Assembly: GCF_024713945.1 (NCBI RefSeq)
Contig: NC_134681.1
Location: 1,798,001-1,862,000, forward strand
Source of the DNA: Dermatophagoides farinae
Lineage: Eukaryota > Arthropoda > Arachnida > Sarcoptiformes > Pyroglyphidae
DNA length: 64,000 nucleotides
Direction of reading: 5' to 3'
The position numbers and the translations under genes are program-made. Numbering within the stretch: position 1 is the stretch's first letter; each line of letters opens with the position of its first letter. This document shows positions 11,425-24,463 of the stretch, piece after piece. Below the pieces are notes generated by a model. It did no database searches and was not told the origin of the DNA. It was given only the letters and a program-made list of their open reading frames with translations.

Positions 11425-14180
11425 TTAAATCTGTGTAAGCATATAATATGTAGATGGCTGATTATTATTATTATTATTGTTGTTGTTGTTGCTGCTGCTA
11501 TCGCTGTTGTTGTTATTATTATTAAATGAAACAATATTTTCATTATGATCTATAATTGGACTAGTTGTTGTCGTAAGAATTTCATTAAATTGTTGATGAT
11601 GATTATGATGTATAGATGGTGATGATACAGATGTTGATGATGCATCGTCATCGTCATCATCATCCATACAATCAACATTATCATCATCATCGATACAATC
11701 CATAAAATCTGAATTTTCATAATCAACATTGTTGTTGTTGTTATTATTATTATTGGCTGTTGTTGTTGTAGTTGTTGTTTGTGGCAACATTGAACGATAA
11801 TCATGTAAATCAAATTCAACAAAATCTACTGCCGTTGATTTACCACCACCACCATTACCAGCACCAAATACAAAATCATCATTCAGATTTGGTGTCGATA
11901 TTGAACGTAATATACGTGGTACTTGTATATTGTCCAATCTTTCAAGAATCTGTTTTGAAAAATTTAAATTTGAAAAAAATCACTAATGTTTTAACAATAT
12001 TCACTAACCTTATTAAATAATGGCCGCCGTTGTATATCATAATCGATACAATTTTCAATAAGTTTGATAAATTTTTTCGGTATACCATCACGTGTCTTTC
12101 TGAAATCCGGTCGTAAATGGCCACAGCCAACCATATAAAGAATTTGATGTGGATTATTTATCTGCTGATATGGTAATGTACCGGTGGCTATTTCATATAA
12201 TACAATACCATAACCATAAACATCACTTTGAAATGTATATGGATTCAATCCGGTCATACGTATTACTTCTGGTGCCATCCACAATATCGATCCAGTTGGT
12301 TGATTAATACGTTGTGAACCATCCCATTGTGCTTTCACAGTGGCCAGACCAAAATCACCAATTTTTACTGTATAATCTTTGTGTAGAAATATATCTATTG
12401 GAATAAAAAAAAAATTAGAACAATTAATTTCAATTTCAACAACAGAAAAACAAAACAATTTACTATTAGATTTAAGATCACGATGAATAATTTTTTTTGC
12501 ATGTAAATAATCCATTCCTTGTGCTGTTTGTCGTGAAATGTTGAGCATTTGTATCATTTCCAATTTTGTATCCATAACATGTAAATGTTTATATAATGAT
12601 GAACCTTCACACCATTGTGTGACAATCGTTAGATGTGGTTTCGATACATAACCCATGAATAATATTATATTCACATGACGTGTTTTACGTAACACGGCAA
12701 TTTCATTTTTAAATTCCTGGAAAAAGGAAAAATTTTTAAAAGAAATTAACATTACAAAAAAAAACACTCACTAAAAGCTGTGCCTGTGTTGGTTCAGCCA
12801 CTTTAAGTTTTTTCAATGCAACCGGTCCATGCCAATGGCCACGAAATACGGTACCATATGAACCAGATCCAATACATTCACGTACAAGAATTTCTGATTG
12901 TGGTATCTCCCAATCACGTATCGATTCACGATTAGAATCGATATGTAATTTTTCATCAGCTGATCTTGGACGATTATTTGTTATTGGATCATTATTATTA
13001 TTGTTATTATTATTATTATGGTTATGATTATTTTGTTGTTCAATTTTACTCGTTTGATCAGTAGTATTGATTATATTAATACGATCAGGTTCAGAATTCG
13101 TACGTTTAATGTCTTGTTTACCGCCGCCGCCGCCGCTTATTGTATTATTATTATTACCACCAGAAACATTATTATTACCGACTCCGTTATCATTATTATT
13201 ATTGCCATTCATATCAATTATACTAGATTGATGATTTTTATGATGCTGATGATGATGATGATGATGGTGATGATGTGGATGACTGCCCATTTTATGTATA
13301 ATATTATATTGGCGAGCAAGACAAATTGGTGAGATCAATTGTCCACAACGTAAATGATATTTAATACCACATGCTTGACAACGAAGACCAGTAAATATTA
13401 ATTTATGGCATAGATCACAATTGGCTAATGAAAAAAATTCACGACGAGTTTCATGAGCTATGATTCGTACTTCAATATTACGGCTTTGTAAACGTGATAC
13501 TTCTGTATCCCAATCGATTGGTTGGCTAGTTTTTTTTGTACCAAAAAAAAAACAAAAAAATGGATCAATTTTTCTCATGGAATTACAAAATTAAACAAAC
13601 AAACATACCCATTATCAGTATAACAAACATAACAAACATCGGTTGTAAGACGACGTTTTTTCATTGCTCTCATCAATACATCACGAATTGTTTGCTGTTT
13701 ATTTTGTTGTTGTCCATGTCCATCGTTAATGCCACTAAATCCATCATCACCATTTTGATTTCGATGATGATGATTAATTTCAACAATTGTACGTTGTTGA
13801 TTTGGCATATAAACATTTAATAACATTTTATTCGGCAATAATAATGAATTTGTATCTTGTGGCTGCTGCTGCTGCTGTTGTAAAATTGTTTGTGATGTTT
13901 GCATTGTTGATGAAGATGAAGATGTTGTCATTGTTTCATTTGTTGTTGTTGATGCTTCTGTTGTTTGTTTTAAATGGCCATGGTTTAATAATGAAGATGA
14001 TGATGATAATGGTGGTGCTGGTGGTGGTGGTGGTGGTGGTGATGATAATGGTGATGATGATTTTGAATTCATCATCATCATTAAATTATTATTATTATTA
14101 GCATTAGCATTAGCATTATTCTGGCTATTTGTTGTAGTCAAATTGTTGTTTGTATTATCCATTGTTACAAATTGTACCAT
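11425..14180 (-). CDS. RAF: RAF serine/threonine kinase (5 exons)
   Basis: Exons 14180-13609, 13525-12772, 12716-12464, 12394-12009 and 11949-11425 join in phase to 829 residues. It is the MAP3K that couples RAS to MEK/ERK. A Ras-binding domain starts at [11 protein letters not shown], is split by a Gly/Asn/Gln-rich insert, and resumes with [16 protein letters not shown]1 zinc domain has His215, Cys227/230/240/243, His248, Cys251/259. The kinase domain has [11 protein letters not shown] at 410-420, Lys429, HRDLKSNN with Asp522, DFG 540-542 and APE 567-569. Both 14-3-3 motifs are present: RTNSEP (Ser335) and RSISTP (Ser673). Oddities are Ala548 where B-RAF has phospho-Ser602, and Ser-Ile-Arg-Asp before WEIP instead of SSDD. 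The N-terminus and C-terminus are Asn/Asp/Thr/His-rich. The start at 14180 is the first ATG of the open frame; a second lies at 14162. Confidence 0.95.
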
Positions 14181-16415
14181 GATTGATTAAATGATGCAAA
14201 TTGAAAATCAACAGGTGAATGGCATTTTTTTTTTGTTCTTTTGGCTGAATTGTTTTTGGAATGAAGAACAATTTATTTCTTCTTCTTAAATCCAACCAGA
14301 ATGTTTACGAAATGCGAAAAAAAACTTGTGTGTGTGTGTTTGTGATCTTCTCATCAAACGAACAAATATCAAACAAATGAACCCACACGCACCAAAAAAA
14401 AAAACATATATAGATCACACAAACACCTTTCTTTTCAACAATCAAAAAAAAAAGACACAACACAAACGTATCACGTAAATATTTTGTGTGTGTGTGTGTA
14501 AGTGGGAAAGACATCAAGTAAATCACACAACATTTATAAAAATCTTCATCATCATCATCATTGGATTGATGAAAAAATCAAAAAAAAAAAAAAAAAAAAT
14601 TCAATGTTATTGTCAAGTCACATTACCATCACACATCAACTCTATCATCTCATTTAATAATACACATTGAATATACAACAAGTGTATATATAAATATATA
14701 TATCAATCAGTAAAATCAGAAACAAAAAAACATTAAGTAAAAAATCACTTTGTGTTTATGCGTGTGAGTTGAGTTAATTGAGCAATCAATTATCATCAAT
14801 TATCATCATCATCATCATCAGTTATTTTATTTCATTAAAAAAAACGAATCGAACAAGTTGAATAAATTTTTTTTTTCACTTTTCAACACATTTACATCTT
14901 TTTTATTTTATTTTTTATTATTCATTTTTCTTTTGTTGCAAAAAAAAAACAAAATTTCATTTTCATAGGTTAATGTCGATTTGATGATGATGGTAATGAA
15001 TGGGTTGATTTATCGATTGATTGATTGATTGATCAATAAAAACCAATCAATCAATCGAATAAACAAACAAACAAAATAACAATGAAAAAAAACCGCATCA
15101 CTTTTGTTAATTTTGATTTTATTATTATGTATTAAAATGTGGATTTTTTTTTGTATTTTTTTCGTAATTTTTCATGGTTTATCGTCGATGGTGGTAGCCG
15201 TGGTGGTGGTGGTATTGAGCCATTTTTCTTTTTCTTTTTTTTTTGTTATTTGAGGTTGTGATTCACAATTGGATTTTTTGTCGTTGTTGTTGTTGTTGTT
15301 TTTGTTGTATCTGGAGCTCAAACAACTCGTCATTATTTTAGTTTTTTTTTCATTTTTTTTGTGTGTTTGTATAGACTCTACAAGTGTCTTTCTATGTCCA
15401 TTTTTTTCTCTTTCTCTCTCTCTCTCACTGTCTATGTGTGTGTGTGGTTGGTTGGTTAATTTTGTGGATGATGAAAATTGTAGTAGAGGTTTATGTGTGT
15501 GTGTGTGTGTGTGTTTGTGGATAATTTTTGAAAGAAGACGACGACGACGACGAAGACGAAGACGAAGACGATTTTTTTTGTTTTGTTGTTGATAATAATG
15601 GCGAATGAAGATTTTTTTTGTTCGTCAATTTCGTTGATTGTGGTGATGGTGGTGGTGGTGGTAATGGTTGTCGATGTCATTGAATATCGTGCTAGTTGTT
15701 GTTATTGTTGTTGTTGTTGTTGATCATGATCATGATGATGATAATGGTGGTGGGTGGATGGCTGTTTTCTGTTTTTTTTTTTTATTACAATATGGCCATA
15801 AAAAAAAAGAGGAGGAACAAGAATTTTAGACACTATTTACAAACGCACACACACACACACACACAAACACACTATAGTGCACACATATCGAGATAAATTT
15901 AAAAATGAAAAAAAAAATTTCCGTTTCCTATTTAGAAATAATCACAAATCAATGAATGTTTTGTACTTTTTTGGCCTTGGTCCAAAATGAATGAATGAAT
16001 GAATGAATTTTTTTTTGATTTATTGATTTCTGATCGATATCAATCGAATAAAATAAATATAACAAAAAAAAAATTGAAAAATAATCTTTCTTGATAATCG
16101 ATTATCAATCAATCGATTTTCATTCATTCATTCATTTACACATTCTTTTATGTAGGAAAACATAAAATTATCATATCCATTTCATTTGATGTTGATGATA
16201 ATGATGATATTCTATTGATATTTCTTTCTTTTTTTTCCGTGTATGATGTGCAATAACAAAATAACAGAAAAGAAAACAAAATGAAATAAATTGTACAAAA
16301 AAAAAAAATTTCAAAAAGATTTTTTCGTCATTTGATCACAATACAGTTGGTTGTAGTAAATGTTTGTTTTTTTTATGAATGTAGAAATCAAATAAAAATC
16401 ATCAATCAATCAAAA
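14181..16415. promoter_or_regulatory. Divergent upstream region of RAF (-) and ABCC (+)
   Basis: This 2.2 kb stretch carries no convincing exon. It has GT repeats (about 14328-14344, 15497-15514), a GAC/GAA triplet repeat (about 15537-15570), GTT runs near 15690-15720, and many GATT/CAAT tetramers. ATACAGTTGGTT at 16341-16352 matches the left end of the inverted-repeat element at 31034. TTTTTATGAATGTAG just before 16385 could be a splice acceptor in the ABCC 5' UTR. Confidence 0.35.
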
Positions 16416-16421
16416 ATGTCG

Positions 16422-16453
<32 letters not shown>

Positions 16454-19400
16454 GGCAAGACCATTCTGTCTGATGAATGATGGTCCAAATAATAATAATA
16501 ATTCATGGTGGTGGTCGATAATAATGGATTTTTTTCATCTATTCATCGATGATAATAATAATCGACCTTCATCGATTGAATCAATCAAACAGCCATCATT
16601 ACCATCATCATCGGTATTGATAAATTCAACAATTAAAAATATATTTGGTTCATTTGAATCAAATTCAGCAATTATCATGTTGAATAAAACAAAAACAAAA
16701 ACAAAAACAACAACAACAACAACGATGACAATGGAAACATCAGCAACATCGGCAACAAAATCAATATTTAGCTACGGTAAAACATGTACAGAGGATACAA
16801 TATTTGTTTGGTTACCATTTCTATTATTATTGATTGGTATTTTGATTGAATTTTTATGGATAAATGGATCATCATCAAATAATAAATATCGTTCAATTAA
16901 TAATCAACAGCAGCAGCAACAACAACAACAAAAACAAATAAAATCACCACTTTCAATGACTATATTTTATATGTCAAAAATGGTTTGTTTGTTTGGTATT
17001 TTTAAATCCAAATATATCAACAGGTGTTTGAACTTTTTATCATTTTTTTTATTGATTTTTTTCCAAATGCAAATAAATTGATAGTTGGCTGCAAGTATTT
17101 TATATGTAATAAGTTTAGCACGTATAATCTATTGGTATCTATATGCTGATCATAATCAATTGGAATTAAAAGATCCATGGTCATCGGTTATGGCCGATTC
17201 TATACGTGCTTTAGCATGGGTATGTTGAACTTTTCATTGGTTGTTTTTTTTTGGATAATTCAACTTTTCCATTCAGTTTATCATCATATTATTATCATTA
17301 TTCAATCACCGTAATCGAATACTATCATCTGGTTCGATATTTATATTCACAATACTTGAATCATTGGCAAATATTTACACCTTAGTAGGCATTATGATTG
17401 ATTTATTCTCAACGGAATTAATTGTAACTGAATTATGGATGATCAATAATGATTCGTTGATGATTTCATTCAAATTGATCTATATTGCATCATTATTACA
17501 TTTTCTTCTGATTGAATGTCATTCGGATTTGGATTCAATGAAACAAAAATCACCACTATTAATTGGAGCAAAATTATTGAAATATAAAGTATTTATTTAT
17601 ATATGAATAATTAGAATTTGAATTCAATCAAATTTTTTAAATTTTGTATAAAACACAGCTAACAAATCCTGAATGTTCGGCATCATTTTTATCAAAAATT
17701 ACATTTTCATGGTTCGGCATTCTAGTCAGACAAACATGGCAACGAAAATCATTACATCAAGAAGATTTATGGTTATTAAGTTTTGAAAATACAACTAGTT
17801 CATTATTGCAAACATTTCGTCAAACATTTGATAATTATCGTGAACATAATGGTGATAAAAGAAAATTCAATTTAATGACAATATTGATACGATTATATAT
17901 CAAAGAATTAATTTGGATTGCCGGATTGAAATTGATTGCAAGCATTTTTCTATTCATCAATCCAATCATGTTGAATAGAATAATAACATTTTTAAATCCA
18001 ACAAACCATGAACCATATTGGCGTGGTTTTTTCTATGCATCCATAATGTTCATATCACCATTATTAGAATCATTATTTACAAATCAACATGAATATCATT
18101 TAAATATGATAACTATGCGTATGAAAACCTGTGTAACTGGTATTGTTTATCATAAAAGTTTACGTCTATCACAGACAGCTAAACAACAATTTTCTACCGG
18201 TGAAATTGTCAATCTAATTTCAGTGGACACATTAAGAATTGTTGATTTGATTAATAATATCAATACATTATGGTCAGCACCATTACAAATATCCATTGGT
18301 CTATATCTTGTTTGGCAACAATTAAGTTATGCATCATTAGCCGGTTTTAGTTATATGTTATTAATCATACCGATAAATATAATGTTAACGAATAAAATTC
18401 GTTCATTACAATTACATCTAATGCAACGTAAAGATGAACGTTCCAAATTGATGAATGAAATATTGGATGGTATTAAAGTGATCAAATTGAATGCATGGGA
18501 ACGATATTTTGAAAAGAAAATCAATCATTTACGTTCATTGGAAATGAAACAATTAAAATGGATTGCCTATTGTAATGCATTTATGACCACATTTTTCAGT
18601 TCCAGTGCCATTTTTGTTGCATTATTCAGTTTTATTGCCTATACAATGATTTCGATGGATAATGTTTTGGATGCAAATCGTGCATTTGTTTCATTATCAT
18701 TATTCAATATAATTCGTGTACCATTAACATTTTTACCAATGTTTTTCTCATTCGCTGGCATTGCATTCGTATCGATTGATCGTTTGAATAAATATCTTAA
18801 TGCACCGGAATTGATTGATTATTGCGAAACGTTATCAATATCGCCAACATCAACACCGGAACCATCATCATCCGGTACAACAGTAACAACGGAAGAAAAT
18901 GATTTTGCCATACGTATACATGATGGAAATTTCAATTGGATTAAAGATGATCCAATACCGACAATAAATAGTGTTAATCTGACTGTACGAAGACATAGTT
19001 TAATTGCCATTGTTGGTGGTGTCGGTTGTGGTAAATCATCATTATTATCAGCCATATTAGGAGAAATGGAAAAATTAAGCGGTCAGGTGAAAATTTCTGG
19101 CCGCATTGCATATGTACCACAAGAAGCATGGATATTGAATGCAACGATTCGTGATAATATTTTATTGAATAAAAAATATGATGAAAAAAAATATAAAAAA
19201 GTTCTTGAATCATGTGCATTACAATTGGATATGGCAATGTTTGCTGCCGGCGATATGACTGAAGTTGGTGAAAAAGGTATCAATCTTTCTGGTGGCCAAA
19301 AACAACGTATATCGTTAGCAAGAGCCGTTTATTCCAATTCCGATATCTATCTATTGGATAATCCATTGAGGTGAGTAGAATGCGAATACGAATTTTGAAA

Positions 19401-21966
19401 TTTAAAAAATTTTTTAAAATTTATTCAAAAAAAAGCGCATTAGATGCACATGTTAGTCAACATATTTATTCACATGTAATCGGACCAAAAGGTTGTCTAC
19501 GAAATAAGACAAGAATTTTGGTTACAACCAAATTATCACTATTACCCGAAATGGATCAAATTGTTTATATGTCAAGAGGTGAAATAAAAGATTATGGCCA
19601 ATTTGAACAATTAATCGATACACGTGGTCCATTCTCTGAATATGTGGCTGAATATTTTCTTGACCAACAAAATGGTCTGGAAACCAATCTAGATCAACCG
19701 GATACAGAATTCATTAATCAAATGGTTGTACCGAAAATTCAACGTGTTATTGAACGTGTACAATTATCACGTAGTATTTCTTTGAATCGTAATATATCAA
19801 TGAATGAACAACGTTATCATAGTACAATTGCTAGCCAATCGGTTACTATTAATCAATCACAATCGATTGCTAGATCACAACTGCAACAACAATCGATAAT
19901 TGAATCGGATGAAATATTTGCCGAAAACATTCAAATAACTCAAGGACGATTAATTCAAGCAGAAGAAATGGCTGAAGGTTCAGTGAACATGATTAATTAT
20001 AAAATCTATATGCAAACAATTGGCTGGTGTATTTGTTTCACCGTTGTGATTACATTATTATTATCGAACATATTTCAAGTGATGGGCAGTTTATGGTTAA
20101 CCGATTGGTCAAATGATTCATTGTTATCACCAAATGAATTGACCAAAAATTTACGTATTCAACGTATACTAGTATTCACCGTACTAGGAATAATTGAAGT
20201 ATTTTTCACATTTCTTGGTACACTTGAAGTCTGTTTAGGTTGTGTACGTGCATCACGTATTCTACATAATCAAATGATTACCCGAATAATACGTGCACCA
20301 ATGTCATTTTTTGATACAACACCATTGGGTAGAATATTGAATAGATTTACACGTGATATTGATGTTATTGATTTACGTATATCGATAAATGTACGTCTGT
20401 TTATTATGCAAATTTATCGTACATTTGTTGCATTTGGTCTGATTGGTTTTGAAGCGCCAATTATTTTGGCTTTCATGTTACCATTAACGATTGGTTATTA
20501 TGTTTTACAAAAATTATTCATACAAACATCAAGACAATTGAAACGTATTGAAGCTGTCAGTAGATCGCCAATGAATAATCATCTTAGGTATGTTTATTTT
20601 TTTTCTGTGATAAAAAAAAAATTTTTTTCATATGATGATATGAAATAGTGAAACAGTAAATGGTGCAACAAGTATACGTGCATATGGATTGATGAAAAAA
20701 TTTACACGTGGTATGCTTAAACGTATCGATGATAATAATCAAAGTTATTGGCTTGGATTTACAGCCTCAAGATGGTTAGCAATACGATTAGAATTTATTA
20801 GCTATTCAATTGTATTTTTGGCCACATTGTTTGCTGTATTATCACGTGGATCATTAAGTCCAGGTGTTGCCGGTCTTGCCATTAGTTATTCATTGAATAT
20901 AACCGCTATACTTAATCTATTGATACGTGGTTATTCTGAATTGGAAACAAATTTTGTTTCTGTTGAACGTATTGTTGAATATCTGCAAACACCTAAAGAG
21001 GTAAGTGTGTGTGTGTGTTTGAATTTGGAATTTTAAAAAAATTTTTGAATTTAAAATTTCAAAAAAAAACCAATAGAAACAAATGATTAGCAATGAATTG
21101 GCACGTATACCATTTGATTGGCCAAATAAAGGTGAAATTTCATTTGAAAATTATAGTACACAATATAGACCTGGTTTAAAACTTTGTTTGAAACGAATCA
21201 ATCTATTAATACCTGGCGGTAGTAAAGTGGCTATTGTTGGCCGAACCGGATCAGGTAAATCATCATTTTCATTGGCATTATTTTGTATATTAGAACCAGT
21301 TGAAGGTACTATTTATATTGATAATATCGATATACGCAAGATAACATTGGAAACATTGAGAAAATCGTTAACAATTGTTCCACAAGATCCAGTAATATTT
21401 ACGGCTACATTACGTGAAAATATTGATACATTATCACAATTTAGTGATGAACAATGTATCCAATCATTGAAAGATGCTAATATGACAGAATTTTTAGAAA
21501 AAATCAACTATAATCTTGGCTATATATTGACCAGTGGTGATAATCTAAGTGCTGGACAACGACAATTAATCTGTCTAGCACGTGCATTACTCAAACAAAG
21601 TCCGGTGATTGTATTTGATGAAGCGACTGCATGTAAGTTTATTTTATTTTTTTGGTTTGAATTTCAATTCAAATTATTATTCCATTTTCATTTGATTCAT
21701 TCACAACAAACAAACCGGGGATAACATTAAAAAAAACAGCTGTAGATCATGAAACCGATAGCCATATACATGATACAATATTTTCACAATCATTTAAAAC
21801 AAAAACGGTATTCATGATTGCACATCGTTTGGATCGTATCATGGATTATGATTACATACTTGTCATGGATAATGGTGAAATAGCTGAATTTGATCATCCA
21901 AATCGATTAGTATTGGATACGGATGGACAATTCTATTCATTGGCTAAAGAAGCAAAAATTATTTAG
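16416..21966 (+). CDS. Multidrug-resistance-associated ABC transporter, ABCC/MRP type (8 exons)
   Basis: Exons 16416-16982, 17085-17219, 17277-17588, 17659-19370, 19436-20587, 20649-21000, 21077-21632 and 21740-21966 give 1670 residues. It is a plasma-membrane-type exporter of organic anions and conjugates. The layout is the long MRP form: a Ser/Thr/Asn-rich N-terminus (about 150 residues), TMD0 helices (exons 1-3), then NPECSASFLSKITFSWFG leading to TMD1, NBD1, TMD2 and NBD2. NBD1 has Walker A GGVGCGKSS (about 791), signature LSGGQKQR (881) and LLDNPLSALDAH. NBD2 has GRTGSGKSS (1465), LSAGQRQ (1567) and FDEATASVD. NBD1 has Asn at the catalytic-base position while NBD2 keeps Glu, typical asymmetry for this family. 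The first donor (ATG|GTTTGT at 16983) is the least certain junction. AATAAA at 21986 follows the stop closely. Confidence 0.92.
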
Positions 21967-21985
21967 AATTTTTTTTTTTTGTAGA

Positions 21986-21991
21986 AATAAA
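21986..21991 (+). promoter_or_regulatory. Candidate poly(A) signal of the ABCC gene
   Basis: AATAAA lies 20 bp after the ABCC stop codon, well before the next gene on the same strand starts at 22333. Confidence 0.5.
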
Positions 21992-22332
21992 ATTTTTTCA
22001 TTTTCAAAAAAAATTGCTCTATTCATATACGTACTATATTGACGGATTTTGTTTTGTTTTGTTTTCGCAAACACACACAAACAGCGGCAGCGGTTGCCAA
22101 CCAGCCTCAATAACAATAAACAACAACAACAAGCGCTGTTTTTTTTTGCTGACAAACCTTGAAAGTTGTTGTTGTTGTTGTTGTGGTTTCACATTTGTTT
22201 TTTTTTTTTTTGGTTTTTTTTATTTGTCATTCCATTTCAATATAAAAAAAGATTCGATTGTATCAAAGTTGAAAAAAATCGAAAAATTGGCCGGTATTCA
22301 AATTATCATCGGCAACGGCAACGGCAACAACA
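21992..22332. promoter_or_regulatory. Spacer upstream of SLC30A9
   Basis: About 340 bp between two plus-strand genes. It holds GTT and CAA repeats and poly-T. It must contain the SLC30A9 promoter and 5' leader unless the gene has an upstream non-coding exon. No defined element could be recognised. Confidence 0.35.
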
Positions 22333-24463
22333 ATGACAATCATATCGAATTTAATAATGGCCAATAATTATCGGCCAACAAATCATTCAACAAAAATGTT
22401 AATGACAATAATGTTACGTTCAATGATTCGTCGTAATATGATTATGATGAACAATAATCATCAACAATTTAAACGTAGATCATTATTTATATTGAATTCT
22501 TGTCCATTTCCATCGTCATCATCATCATCATCATCACGATTAGTGTTTCAAAATAATCATCAATATAGATCATTCATAGTAAACACACCATCACAACAAC
22601 ATTATCGATTGGTTAATAATTATTGGTTACAATTAACACGAACATTGTCGAATACAACAACTGGTTCGAAATCTGAAGATATTCATGGTATTTATTTATT
22701 TTTATTGATAATTGATTTATATTGATTTCTTTAATTTAATTTCTTTCTCATTCTATAGTGATACCTAAAGTAAAAACAATAAATACAAAAGAACGTAATA
22801 AAGATTTAACATTGGGTCGTAATTTTATAACAACAACACGTGCAATGCGTGAATATGCATTGGATATATCGGATCTAGTCGATCTAAGAAAATTCCAAAG
22901 ACGTAGCCCATATAATGATGAACCTCCTATTACTGTTTATTTACGTAAAGATGTTGAAGCAAAGTAAGTTGGATCGAAATGGAATGGAATAAATAATTTT
23001 TTTTCCTCGATTCAAACCATAGAGCTCTTGAAGTATGGAAAAATTGGGACTGTCTTAATGAAGAATTACGACGTCGTAAAGAGAAAGAAGAAACCTATAG
23101 TGATAGCCTTTTGATAGTTAAAAAATATAATAAAGATTATCGTCGATTGAATACACCGCAAGCAAAATTTCGTGAAAACATTATGCGTGAATCTGGCCGT
23201 GTTGTAATGGCTGCTGTGATAATGTGATAGTTTTTTTTTATTTCATTTCAAAATTATTTAAATTTTTGTTTATTTATTGATAATAAATAGAAATGGTGCC
23301 AATTTTTTTCTCAAATTATTTGCATGGCTTTATACCGGATCTCATTCATTATTTTCGGAAGCAATACATTCATTAGCCGATACTTGTAATCAATTATTAT
23401 TGGCATTCGGTATAAGAAAATCAATACAAGTGCCTAATAAAGATCATCCATATGGTTATCATCCAATGCGTTATATTTCATCATTAATATCTGGTGTGGC
23501 CATATTCTGTACCGGTACTGGTCTTAGTATTTATCATGGTATCGATGGTATTCTTCATCCTGAACCAATCGAATCATATTATTGGGCATATTTTATATTG
23601 CTTGGTTCACTTATTTCCGAAGGTGGTACATTAATTATTGCATTGAATGCAGCAAGACGATCAGCTTCATTACAAGGAATTTCATTAACACAATACAGTA
23701 TGTGTATTAATTAATTATATTCTAATTAATGAATTAATTGATTAACCATTCATTTCTAGTTCTAGCCGGTAGTGATCCAACATTGAATGTTGTCATTTTA
23801 GAAGATTTTGCTGCCGTACTTGGTGTGACTATTGCAGCTGGTTGTATGGGTTTAACATCGTATTTTAATACACCAATATTTGATGCTTGTGGATCATTGG
23901 CCATTGGTGCATTATTGGGTGTTGTTGCATCATTTGTAATCTATACAAATGCCGGTGCATTAGTTGGTAAATCTATTGCACCGAATCGTATGGGTGAGAT
24001 AAATAAATTTTTAGAATCCGATGGTATGGTACGTGCTATACATGATGTAAAAGCAACACATATGGGTAACGATATGGTTCGATATAAAGGTTAGACGAAT
24101 TTTCCATTTGATTTGATAATTAATAATTGATAATTTTAATATCATTACAACCCAAATAGCTGAAGTGGATTTTGATGGTCGTAAATTGACTAGAAATTAT
24201 CTAGATTCCATTGATTTAGAAGTACTTTACAAGGTGATTGATTGATCGTAATTTAATAATTTTCAACTTTCAAATGATAAAATTTCAATTTTATTTATTG
24301 GTAGGAAATGTTATCAGTAAAAACAATGGATGAATGTGAAGAATTTATGCTGAAACATGGTGAAAATATTGTCGATCTATTAGGCGCTGAAGTGGATCGT
24401 ATTGAAAATGAATTGAAAGCTAAACATCCTGAAGTTCGTCATGTTGATCTTGAAGTACTGTAG
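22333..24463 (+). CDS. SLC30A9: SLC30A9 (ZnT9) zinc transporter (7 exons)
   Basis: Exons 22333-22687, 22759-22963, 23023-23223, 23291-23697, 23760-24089, 24160-24233 and 24305-24463 give 576 residues, close to the 568 of human. It belongs to the cation diffusion facilitator family; published work places SLC30A9 in mitochondria, where it exports zinc. The N-terminus is basic and Ser/Asn-rich, compatible with a presequence. The soluble middle part resembles the conserved region before the membrane domain (ESGRVVMAAVI). The membrane part has EAIHSLADTCNQ with metal-site His280 and Asp284, HPYGYHPMRYISSLISG, and LEDFAAVLGV. The C-terminal domain AEVDFDGR to LKHGENIVDLLGAEVDR and the terminal HPEVRHVDLEVL match the family closely. 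A second in-frame ATG (MANNY) lies 8 codons on. It follows ABCC on the same strand. Confidence 0.95.

Noticed and set aside
19371-19435. Read-through of the ABCC exon 4 donor as continuous coding
   Set aside because: The segment GTGAGT to AAAAAAAAG is a 65-bp intron; splicing restores the conserved NPLSALDAH motif.
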